DNA from: Acidobacteriota bacterium
Lineage (GTDB): Bacteria; Acidobacteriota; Terriglobia; Acidiferrales; UBA7541
Reading direction: 5' to 3'
Length of the DNA: 64,000 nt
NCBI GenBank assembly: GCA_013289955.1
Contig: JABCYZ010000003.1
Span: 124,001 to 188,000, forward strand
Below the pieces are notes generated by a model that saw only the letters and a list, made by a program, of their open reading frames with translations, was not told where the DNA came from and did not search any database. Position numbers and translations under genes: made by a program. Positions within the stretch are counted from its first letter, which is position 1. Each line of letters opens with the position of its first letter. Below, one piece after another: positions 33,547 to 41,481 of this stretch.

Positions 33547-36264
33547 GTGGACTCGCTACGCATCTTTGCATTGCGCTTGCTTGGAGTTTTCAGGAAGCGG
33601 CAGCTGGACGGCGAACTGGATAGAGAACTGCGCACGCACATGGATGCGCTGGCTGAAGAAAACATGCGTCGCGGCATGAACGAGCAGGAAGCGCGCCATG
33701 CCGCGCGCCGCCAATTCGGCGGAATCGAGCAAACCAAGGAATCCTACCGCGATCAGCGCGGCCTGCCATTCTTCGAGACGCTGGCCGAGGACTTGCGTTA
33801 CGCGCTGCGCATGCTCGTGAAAAGCCCCGGTTTCACTCTGGTGACAATTCTGACGCTGGCTCTCGGTATCGGCGCAAACACGGGCTTGTTCTCTCTGATC
33901 AATTCCGTTTTGCTCGGCAACCTGCCGGTCCCTGATCCTCAGGAACTCGTCGTCATCAAGTACACGGACGCCCGTTCCGGGGAGGCCGAGGAAGATTTTT
34001 CCTATCCGATGTATCAGGCCCTCCGCGATAAGAACACCGTTTTCCTGAATGTTCTGACGCGCTCGGGTGTCGATTTCAACGCGAGCTATGGCGGGCAGAG
34101 TGAACGCGCCATCGGCGAAATGGTTTCCGGAAATTATTTCGAAACGCTTGGCGTCCAGCCGTTTCTTGGCCGCCTGATCGGCCCGGAGGACGATCGCATA
34201 CCTGGCGCACATCCTGTCGCGGTCCTGAGCTATGGCTACTGGCAGCGGCGCTTCGGAAGCGATCCCTCGATCGTCGGCAAGAACATCGTCCTGAATGACA
34301 ATCCGATTCGCGTGATCGGCATCACGCCGCCGCGTTTTTACGGCACGGAGATGGCGCGTAACCCGGACATTCGCGTGCCCATGATGATGGCCACAGTTTT
34401 CCGCCCGGTGCCCGCGAACCGTTTAGAGAATCCCCGGCACCGCTGGATGACCGTCCTCGCACGCCGGAAGCCGGAGATCAGCGTGGCGCAGGCGCGGGCC
34501 TCGCTCGACATTCTCTATCACCAGATTCTCGCTGCGGAATTGCAGGAACTCGGGGCGGGCGTCAACGCCCATGACAAGGAGCGTGCCCTCGCGAGCCGCA
34601 TCCAGCTCGAGCACGGCAACCAGGGCTTCGCTCATCTCCGCACGGAAATGGAACGCCCCCTTCTTCTCATGTTCAGCGTTACGGGCATTGTGCTGCTGGT
34701 GGCGTGCGCAAACCTGGCTAATCTCCTGCTGGCGCGAAACGCAAAAAGAAAGCAGGAAATCTCTGTACGTCTGGCAATTGGTGCGAGCCGGGCGAGACTC
34801 ATTCGCCAGTGGCTGACGGAAAGTCTCGTGCTTTCGGCGCTCGGAGGGTGCGCGGGAATTGTCGTTGCCTACTGGGCCAAGACCGCTTTGCTCGGTTTCC
34901 TGCCGGCGGACCTCAGCGCGAATCTCCAGGCGCCGATGGATTTGCGCGTGCTGGTCTTTGCGCTCCTCTCATCCTTGGCCACCGGTCTGTTGTTCGGGCT
35001 GGCTCCTGCTTTGCAGCTTTCAGAAACCGGCGTGGCTGCCGCCTTGCGCGCCGATGCTCCTTCGATTGCGTCCGGCGAACGCCTCTTCAGCCTGCGCAGC
35101 GCGCTCATTTTTCTTCAGGTGGCACTCTCGCTGCCGCTCCTGATCGGCGCGGGCCTGTTTCTCCATAGCTTGCGAAACCTGCGCGGCGTGAATACCGGGT
35201 TTGTAAAAGAAAATGTCTTTCTGGCGTCGCTCAATCCCTCCATGAACGGTTATCCCCAGGAGAGAATCAGATCGCTCTACGACGATCTTCTGGCGCGCGT
35301 TCGCACGCTGCCCGGCGTGCGTGCCGCCAGCTTCACCACCAGTTCCGTAATTTCCGGTGGCTGGGATCAGGAAAGCGTCAAGGTCGAAGGCTACCAACCG
35401 GGCCCCGACGAAAACGTGAGCCCCAACGCCGCGGTCATTTCGCCCGGCTATTTCACAACCTTGGGCATTCCGTTTGTCGAAGGCCGGGACTTCACCGAGC
35501 AGGACACAGTTTCCGGCCCGAAGGTTGTCATCATCAACGAAACGATGGCGCACTATTTCTTCGGCAGCAAAGATCCCCTTGGCAGGAAAATCGGCACCGA
35601 CGATGATCCGAAAGTGGCGCCGGACCGGGAAATCATCGGCGTCGTAAAGGATGCCAAGTACGTCCACCTGTCAGAAGCCCCCCGCCGGCATTTTTACGCA
35701 CCGATGGCGCAGGAACCCCGCCTCTTTGACATGACACTCCAGGTACGCACCTCCGGCGATCCGGAAAAAATCGGCGACCTCGTTCGGGCGCAAGTTCACG
35801 ACCTGGACCTGAACTTGCCTCTCTACGCGACCACCACACTGGAAGTGCAGATCGACGATTCACTCGCCGAACAGCGGCTCCTCACCTGGCTCTCCAGCTT
35901 GTTCGGGCTGCTCGCCACTCTGCTCGCGTCGCTCGGACTTTCCGGTGTCGTGGCTTTTTCCGTTGCCAGGCGTACCCGCGAAATCGGGATTCGCATGGCA
36001 CTCGGGGCGCAACCCGGCGACATCCTTCACCACGTCGTAAGCAAAATGGGGTTTCTCGTGGCAGCCGGTATGGCCGTCGGTGTGGCTGCCGCCTACGGAT
36101 TGAGCCGCTTGCTTGGCAGCATGCTGTTTGAAGTGGGAGCCGCGGATCCTCTGGCGTTTGCCGGCGCTTGTTTTCTCCTTGGCGTAGTAGCGGCGCTTGC
36201 CGCATACCTGCCGGCCCGGCGCGCGACGCGAGTCGATCCCGTCGTGGCCCTGCGTTATGAATAG
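33547..36264 (+). CDS. ADOP-family ABC transporter permease (first copy)
   Basis: 905 residues; GTG 33547. The N-terminal about 80 residues are the acidobacterial permease prefix domain ('LDRELRTHMDALAEENMRRGMNEQEARHAARRQFGG'). Then come a MacB-like periplasmic core after the first transmembrane helix ('FTLVTILTLALGIGANTGLFSLINSVLL') and two FtsX domains (around 375-480 and 780-900) with 'RKQEISVRLAIGASRARLIRQWLTES' and 'RTREIGIRMALGAQPGDIL'. It is an orphan permease: no ATPase is encoded nearby. Such proteins are presumed to use a distant ATPase; the substrate is unknown. It is co-transcribed with padR and the next permease. Confidence 0.93.
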   Translation: MDSLRIFALRLLGVFRKRQLDGELDRELRTHMDALAEENMRRGMNEQEARHAARRQFGGIEQTKESYRDQRGLPFFETLAEDLRYALRMLVKSPGFTLVTILTLALGIGANTGLFSLINSVLLGNLPVPDPQELVVIKYTDARSGEAEEDFSYPMYQALRDKNTVFLNVLTRSGVDFNASYGGQSERAIGEMVSGNYFETLGVQPFLGRLIGPEDDRIPGAHPVAVLSYGYWQRRFGSDPSIVGKNIVLNDNPIRVIGITPPRFYGTEMARNPDIRVPMMMATVFRPVPANRLENPRHRWMTVLARRKPEISVAQARASLDILYHQILAAELQELGAGVNAHDKERALASRIQLEHGNQGFAHLRTEMERPLLLMFSVTGIVLLVACANLANLLLARNAKRKQEISVRLAIGASRARLIRQWLTESLVLSALGGCAGIVVAYWAKTALLGFLPADLSANLQAPMDLRVLVFALLSSLATGLLFGLAPALQLSETGVAAALRADAPSIASGERLFSLRSALIFLQVALSLPLLIGAGLFLHSLRNLRGVNTGFVKENVFLASLNPSMNGYPQERIRSLYDDLLARVRTLPGVRAASFTTSSVISGGWDQESVKVEGYQPGPDENVSPNAAVISPGYFTTLGIPFVEGRDFTEQDTVSGPKVVIINETMAHYFFGSKDPLGRKIGTDDDPKVAPDREIIGVVKDAKYVHLSEAPRRHFYAPMAQEPRLFDMTLQVRTSGDPEKIGDLVRAQVHDLDLNLPLYATTTLEVQIDDSLAEQRLLTWLSSLFGLLATLLASLGLSGVVAFSVARRTREIGIRMALGAQPGDILHHVVSKMGFLVAAGMAVGVAAAYGLSRLLGSMLFEVGAADPLAFAGACFLLGVVAALAAYLPARRATRVDPVVALRYE

Positions 36265-36306
36265 CCGCCCAGGCAAGCCCCTGAGCCGGCTCTGAGGAGC
36301 ATGACA

Positions 36307-38982
36307 ATGACTTGGCTACGCATCTTGACTATCCGAATCAAAGGAATGTTCGGCAAACGCCGCCGCGAGACCGAACTCGACACCGAACTCGAAGCGCATC
36401 TCGAAGCCCTCACCGGAGAAAACATTCGCCGCGGCATGGCTCCCAAAGAAGCGCGTCACGCCGCGCACCGCGAATTCGGCGGGGTCGAACAAGCGAAGGA
36501 ACTCTATCGCGAACGCCGCGGCCTCCCGTTCCTGGAAACGCTGTTCCAGGACATCCGCTTCGGCGCGCGCATGTTCTCAAAAAACCCCGGCTTCACCGGC
36601 ATTGCCGTCCTCACGCTCGCTCTTGGTATAGGCGCGAACGCCGCGATCTTCAGCGTCGTGGACGCCGTATTGCTCCGCCCGCTGACTTACAGGGATTCCG
36701 ACCGGCTCGTCACACTTTTGCACGATGGGACGGATCCGGTCTCCGTCGGCAACTACATCGACTGGCGCGAGCAGAGCCGTTCGTTTGAAGCCATGGCGGC
36801 GGCGGAGTATTGGTCGCCGAATTTGACCGACGTCGATTCGCCCGAACATATTCCGGGGCTCAAGGTGACCCAGAACCTTTTCCCCATGCTCGGCGCCGAG
36901 CCACAGCTGGGCAGGGTGTTCACGGCGGAAGAGGACCAGAAAGGCGCCGAGCACGAGGTCATTCTGAGCTACCGGCTCTGGCAACGGCGTTTCGCCGGAG
37001 ATGGCAAGGTCATCGGGAAGGCCGTCAAACTCGACGGCGAGCTATACACGATCGTTGGTGTTATGCCTCGCGAATTCAGGTTTGCACCCTTTTGGTCCAC
37101 GCACACGGAGTTGTGGGTGCCGATTGCGTTTGGGGAGCGAATCCACAACCGCGCCGGCAACAGTTTGCGAATCTTCGCGCGGCTCAAGCCGGGCGTCAGA
37201 CTCGCCGAGGCTCGCGCCGAGATTTCAACCCTCACCGCGCGTCTCGAACGGCAGTTCCCAGGCACAAACCGCGACGTCCTGGTGACGCCTCTCATGGAGC
37301 AAGTCGTCGGAAAGATTCAAACGCCGTTGCTCGTCCTTCTGGGAGCGGTGGGATTCGTGCTCTTGATCGCTTGCGCCAACGTCGCGCACATGTTGCTGGC
37401 GCGCGCCGCTGCTCGGCAGAAGGAAATTGCCGTGCGAGCGGCTCTTGGCGCTGCCCGCGCGCGTGTGGTCCGTCAGTTCCTGACAGAAAATCTGCTGCTC
37501 ACGGCCATGGGGGCCTCTGCCGGCCTCGTCCTTGCGACTTGGGGAACGCACGCACTGGTCGCGCTGAGCCCCGCCGACATTCCCCGTGTCGAGACCGTGA
37601 CGATCGACACCCACGTTGTTCTCTTCCTGCTTGCAGTCAGCGTGTTGACCGGCGTGGTGTTTGGATTGGCGCCGGCGATGCAGGCGACGGCCGTCAACCT
37701 GAGCGACGTGCTGAAAGAGGGCGGCCGCGGGGCCAGCGAGAGCGCGGGCCGCAGTCGTCTGCGCGGCTTCCTGGTCGCGTCCGAATTTGCGCTCGCGCTC
37801 ATGCTGCTCATCGGGGCAGGTCTGATGATCCGCAGTTTTTTTGCGCTCGAATCGGTCGATCCCGGGTTCAATCCGCATAACGTTCTCTCGATGGTCGTCT
37901 CGGTCGCTGGATCAAAAGAAGCCGACCCAAATCGGCGAGCGATCTTCTACCAACAAGTTCAGGAACAGGTCCGGGCTATACCTGGCGTCGAGGCCGTCGG
38001 CGGGATCAATCACTTGCCCCTGGCGGGCGATATGTGGGGCTGGCCGTTTGTGATTGAAGGCCGGCCAAAACCGCGCCCGGGCGAATCGCCTTTTGCCGTC
38101 TACCGTATCGTGACGCCGGGGTATTTCCCGACAATGAGGCTCCCTTTGCTACGGGGCCGTGACATTTCCGCTACCGACAACGCCACCGCTCCCGGCGTTG
38201 TGATCCTTAATCAGGAAGCGGCTCGCACTTACTGGCCCGGGGAAGATCCGCTGGGCCAGCACATCTCGTTTGACTCCGGCGACCCTGGCTCTCCAACCTG
38301 GCTGACGGTCATTGGCGTTGCGAAAAATGCCAAGCAGGAGGACTGGGCGACGCCGCCTTACCCCGAAGCCTATCTCGCGGCATTCCAGAACCGCGATTTC
38401 CTGGGGGCTGCTGGCGCGCACGGTGAAGCGATGCTGCATATGGCCTACATCACTCTCGTCGTGCGCACGACGCGAGATCCGGGGGCCCTCGCGTCTACCG
38501 TGAAAAACACGGTGTGGTCGCTCGACCGCAATTTGCCGATCTCCCAGGTCCTGACTATGGACGCCGTCGTAGCCGGTGCCAATGCACAGCCGCGCTTCGA
38601 GATGCTTCTGCTCGGCATATTCGCTGCCGTCGCGCTGGTAATGGCGGCGGCCGGAATTTACGGCGTTATGAGCTATTCGGTTTCCCGGCGCACGCACGAG
38701 ATTGGGATTCGCATTTCGCTTGGCGCAAGCCGCAACGAAGTGTTCCGGCTCGTCGTGCGGCAGGGAATGGCGCTTGCGCTCGTGGGCTCGGGGGCAGGCA
38801 TTCTGGGAGCTTTGCTGCTTTCACGGCTGATGGTCAAAGTGCTCTATGGCGTCCGGCCAATCGATCCAATCACCTTCGCCGGCGTCACTGTTCTGCTGAC
38901 GATCGTAGCGCTCGCGGCAAGCTACCTGCCGGCACGCAGAGCCATGCAGGTCGATCCCATTGCCGCGCTTCGTAATGAGTGA
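36307..38982 (+). CDS. ADOP-family ABC transporter permease (second copy)
   Basis: 891 residues. ATG 36307 is preferred over ATG 36301, because GAGGAG (36294-36299) is one base from the first but seven from the second. Architecture is the same as the preceding gene: prefix domain with 'ELDTELEAHLEALTGENIRRGMAPKEARHAAHREFGG', helix 'FTGIAVLTLALGIGANAAIFSVVDAVLL', MacB-like core, FtsX motifs 'RQKEIAVRAALGAARARVVRQFLTEN' and 'RTHEIGIRISLGASRNEVFRLVVRQG'. The two copies are clearly diverged outside these motifs, so they may work as a heteromeric pair rather than as duplicates. Confidence 0.93.
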   Translation: MTWLRILTIRIKGMFGKRRRETELDTELEAHLEALTGENIRRGMAPKEARHAAHREFGGVEQAKELYRERRGLPFLETLFQDIRFGARMFSKNPGFTGIAVLTLALGIGANAAIFSVVDAVLLRPLTYRDSDRLVTLLHDGTDPVSVGNYIDWREQSRSFEAMAAAEYWSPNLTDVDSPEHIPGLKVTQNLFPMLGAEPQLGRVFTAEEDQKGAEHEVILSYRLWQRRFAGDGKVIGKAVKLDGELYTIVGVMPREFRFAPFWSTHTELWVPIAFGERIHNRAGNSLRIFARLKPGVRLAEARAEISTLTARLERQFPGTNRDVLVTPLMEQVVGKIQTPLLVLLGAVGFVLLIACANVAHMLLARAAARQKEIAVRAALGAARARVVRQFLTENLLLTAMGASAGLVLATWGTHALVALSPADIPRVETVTIDTHVVLFLLAVSVLTGVVFGLAPAMQATAVNLSDVLKEGGRGASESAGRSRLRGFLVASEFALALMLLIGAGLMIRSFFALESVDPGFNPHNVLSMVVSVAGSKEADPNRRAIFYQQVQEQVRAIPGVEAVGGINHLPLAGDMWGWPFVIEGRPKPRPGESPFAVYRIVTPGYFPTMRLPLLRGRDISATDNATAPGVVILNQEAARTYWPGEDPLGQHISFDSGDPGSPTWLTVIGVAKNAKQEDWATPPYPEAYLAAFQNRDFLGAAGAHGEAMLHMAYITLVVRTTRDPGALASTVKNTVWSLDRNLPISQVLTMDAVVAGANAQPRFEMLLLGIFAAVALVMAAAGIYGVMSYSVSRRTHEIGIRISLGASRNEVFRLVVRQGMALALVGSGAGILGALLLSRLMVKVLYGVRPIDPITFAGVTVLLTIVALAASYLPARRAMQVDPIAALRNE

Positions 38983-39021
38983 CCTTGTCCGGCCCGCGCG
39001 CCGTGCTAAAATCTCCGCGCA

Positions 39022-39684
39022 ATGAGCCGTCTCTGCTCTTCCCGTTTCGAGCGAGCGGCGCGACAACTTGGCTGGATGCGCATTGCCGGTCTCGATGAAG
39101 CCGGCCGCGGCGCGCTGTTCGGTCCGGTCGTCGCGGCCGCGGTCATTCTCAATCCCAAACGCCGCATTGTCGGCCTCGATGACTCGAAAAAACTTCCTGC
39201 CGAGCGGCGCACGCAACTTGCCGTGCGCATCCGCGAGCACGCGCTCGCCTGGGCTGTGGCGGAAATCGATGCCCAGCGCATCGACGCCTGGAACATCTAT
39301 CAAGCCAGCCGCCAGGCCATGACCGCCGCCCTCGAACAACTCTCGATCCAGCCCGATTATTTGCTCATCGACGCCATGCAGCTCGATGTTCTCATCGAAC
39401 AGAAGTCGCTCATCAAGGGCGATGCGCGCAGCGTCACGATCGCCGCAGCCTCCATCCTGGCCAAGACCCATCGGGATAGTTGCATGGAAAAGTGGGACGC
39501 CGTTTACCCGCAATACGGCCTTGCCCGCCACAAGGGTTATGCCACTCCCGATCACCTCGAAGCCCTTCGCCAGCACGGTCCCTCGCCACTTCATCGCTAT
39601 TCCTTCGCGCCCGTCCGCGACGCGAATTGCTGGGCCGCCGGAGCCACGCAAACTCCGCTACCACTTTCCTGGCGGGTCACATAA
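39022..39684 (+). CDS. rnhB: Ribonuclease HII
   Basis: 220 residues. RNase HII removes ribonucleotides misincorporated into DNA. Metal ligands are visible as D25-E26 (GLDEAGRG) and D117 (LLIDAM), with 'GDARSVTIAAASILAKTHRD' and 'YGLARHKGYATPDHLEALRQHGPSPLHRYSFAPV' in the C-terminal half. It is the last member of the conserved ffh-to-rnhB order, 8.2 kb after rplS. No ribosome-binding site is seen; an internal ATG at 39076 (MRIAGLDEAG) is a possible alternative start. Confidence 0.95.
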   Translation: MSRLCSSRFERAARQLGWMRIAGLDEAGRGALFGPVVAAAVILNPKRRIVGLDDSKKLPAERRTQLAVRIREHALAWAVAEIDAQRIDAWNIYQASRQAMTAALEQLSIQPDYLLIDAMQLDVLIEQKSLIKGDARSVTIAAASILAKTHRDSCMEKWDAVYPQYGLARHKGYATPDHLEALRQHGPSPLHRYSFAPVRDANCWAAGATQTPLPLSWRVT

Positions 39685-39716
39685 AATCTCCGCCGGAGAA
39701 TCTAGAGGTCGCCCTG

Positions 39717-41123
39717 ATGCATCGGAAATGGGTCACGCGCGGTGCGGCAATTCTCTTTTCGGCGGGTTGCGCCGCTTTTTGTGTCTGGACTCTCAAGGCC
39801 GAAGCCGCCGCGAATTCCGCGAGTGCCGAGCGACAAGGCCTGCTCGCCGCCACGCCGCCAATGGGCTGGAATAGTTGGGACGCTTATGCGGAAACCGTCA
39901 GCGAATCCGCCATCAAGGCGAATGCGGCGTGGATGGCCGAGCACCTGAAATCCTACGGCTGGGAATACATTGTCGTGGATGAAGGCTGGTACGTGACGAA
40001 TCATTCGACGGAAACCAGTGGCGGAGCCCCCGAATTCAGCCTCGACGCCAACGGCCGCTACATTCCGGCAGTGAACAGCTTTCCTTCGGCTGCAGAGGGC
40101 GCCGGCTTCAAGCCGCTGGCCGATTACATCCACTCGCTCGGCCTTAAGTTCGGGATCCACATCCTCAGAGGCATTCCCAAAGAGGCGGTTCATAAAAACC
40201 TCCCGATTGCGGGCACTTCCTATCACGCCCAGGCCGCCGCAAACGTCTCCGATTCCTGCCCTTGGAATACCTACAACTACGGCCTCAAAGCCGGCTCGCC
40301 GGCCGCTCAGGCTTATTACAATTCCATTGCGAAGCTTTACGCCGACTGGGGAGTTGATTTTCTGAAAGTCGACTGCATCTCCAGCCATCCCTACAAAGGC
40401 GATGAAATTCGCATGCTCAGCGCGGCACTGGGCAAGATTCACCGCCCCATCGTTCTGAGCCTTTCCCCTGGTCCCGCCCCGCTTGAGAAAGCCATCGAAC
40501 TGCGCCGCTACGCGCAAATGTGGCGTATCTCGGATGACGTCTGGGATGTCTGGCTGAGCGATAAGGACTTTCCGCAGGGCGTCGGAAATCAGTTTGCCCG
40601 CGCCGCGAAATGGGCCGCTTCCTCGGGTCCCGGACATTGGCCCGACGCGGACATGCTTCCCCTCGGCCGCCTGGAGCCGGTTGCCGGCTGGGAAAAGCCG
40701 CGCACGACTCGTCTGACTCACGACGAGCAACGAACCCTCCTTACTCTCTGGTCCATCTTCCGTTCCCCGCTCATGATGGGAGGCAATCTGACTTTGTCCG
40801 ACGACTGGACCCAATCCGCGCTGACCAATGCGGAGCTGATCGGCGTCGATCAGCATTCGACCGGAAGCCACGCTGTGATCTCGACCGATAAAGCGGCTGT
40901 CTGGCTATCCACTCCGGAATCCGGCAACGGCGCCTACGTTGCCGTTTTCAATCTCGAGGCCACGCCAGAATCGTTTCACTACTCCTGGAAAGAGCTGGGC
41001 CTCACGCGCGCGAACTACAATCTCCGCGACCTTTGGGAACACGAAGACCTGGGCTTGAAGGAATTCGTGGATGTCAGGCTCCCGGCCCACGGGTCGGCGC
41101 TCTACTGGGCTGCCGAACATTAG
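39717..41123 (+). CDS. Secreted GH27 alpha-galactosidase-like enzyme
   Basis: 468 residues from ATG 39717 with AGAGGT upstream, 32 bp after rnhB. Signal peptide 'GAAILFSAGCAAFCVWTLKAEA'. The catalytic barrel starts 'TPPMGWNSWDAYAETVSE'; the nucleophile is D219 in FLKVDC and the acid/base is D273 or D274 in WRISDDVWD, the pattern of clan-D GH27 enzymes (alpha-galactosidase, alpha-N-acetylgalactosaminidase, isomaltodextranase). The C-terminal beta domain includes 'FRSPLMMGGNLTLSDDWTQSALTNAELIGVDQ'. It would release terminal alpha-galactosyl residues from plant glycans; exact specificity is not determined. Confidence 0.9.
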   Translation: MHRKWVTRGAAILFSAGCAAFCVWTLKAEAAANSASAERQGLLAATPPMGWNSWDAYAETVSESAIKANAAWMAEHLKSYGWEYIVVDEGWYVTNHSTETSGGAPEFSLDANGRYIPAVNSFPSAAEGAGFKPLADYIHSLGLKFGIHILRGIPKEAVHKNLPIAGTSYHAQAAANVSDSCPWNTYNYGLKAGSPAAQAYYNSIAKLYADWGVDFLKVDCISSHPYKGDEIRMLSAALGKIHRPIVLSLSPGPAPLEKAIELRRYAQMWRISDDVWDVWLSDKDFPQGVGNQFARAAKWAASSGPGHWPDADMLPLGRLEPVAGWEKPRTTRLTHDEQRTLLTLWSIFRSPLMMGGNLTLSDDWTQSALTNAELIGVDQHSTGSHAVISTDKAAVWLSTPESGNGAYVAVFNLEATPESFHYSWKELGLTRANYNLRDLWEHEDLGLKEFVDVRLPAHGSALYWAAEH

Positions 41124-41481
41124 TTCCCGACTTCGTTTATCACCCGCGAAGTCCTTTGACTCAGCTCGTAGTCGTCGATTTCCTCGGCAATTTCCTTGCG
41201 GCTTGGCCCGTGGCCGGCTGGCGGCTTTCGCCCTCTCCGCAATCCTTCTGGCCGAGAAAAGCCCCGAAAGCGCCTTTCCCCCGCTTCGCCTTGTCTTCGC
41301 CGTCTAGTTTCCTAGTCCTAACGGGGATAACTGGCTGCTCACACCCACTTCTGGGTTCGTTGACTTGCCTTTTGACTGCCTGCTAGCGTTAGCAAGCACG
41401 GCTTCTGTCTGCCTATCCAACTCTTGGGACGGAGGAGATATCCTCCTGCAGGCGCGGGCCGCGTATTGTCTGGGAACACGA
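41124..41481 (+). other. Intergenic stretch before the TPR gene
   Basis: 358 bp without a gene. Two small features: TTGACT at 41359-41364, which could be a -35 box, and a perfect inverted repeat GGAGGA (41431-41436) / TCCTCC (41441-41446) around GATA, which hides a Shine-Dalgarno-like sequence in a hairpin 36 bases before the TPR start codon. The frame of the TPR gene is open upstream to 41365 but shows no protein-like sequence. Nothing else seen. Confidence 0.4.

Noticed and set aside
33547..38982. Tandem ADOP permeases as a recent duplication or assembly error
   Set aside because: They are clearly diverged outside the shared FtsX and prefix motifs; tandem pairs are usual for this family.
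39702..40871. 389-codon open frame on the - strand
   Set aside because: It is antisense to the GH27 gene, shows arginine-rich shadow composition and no domain.
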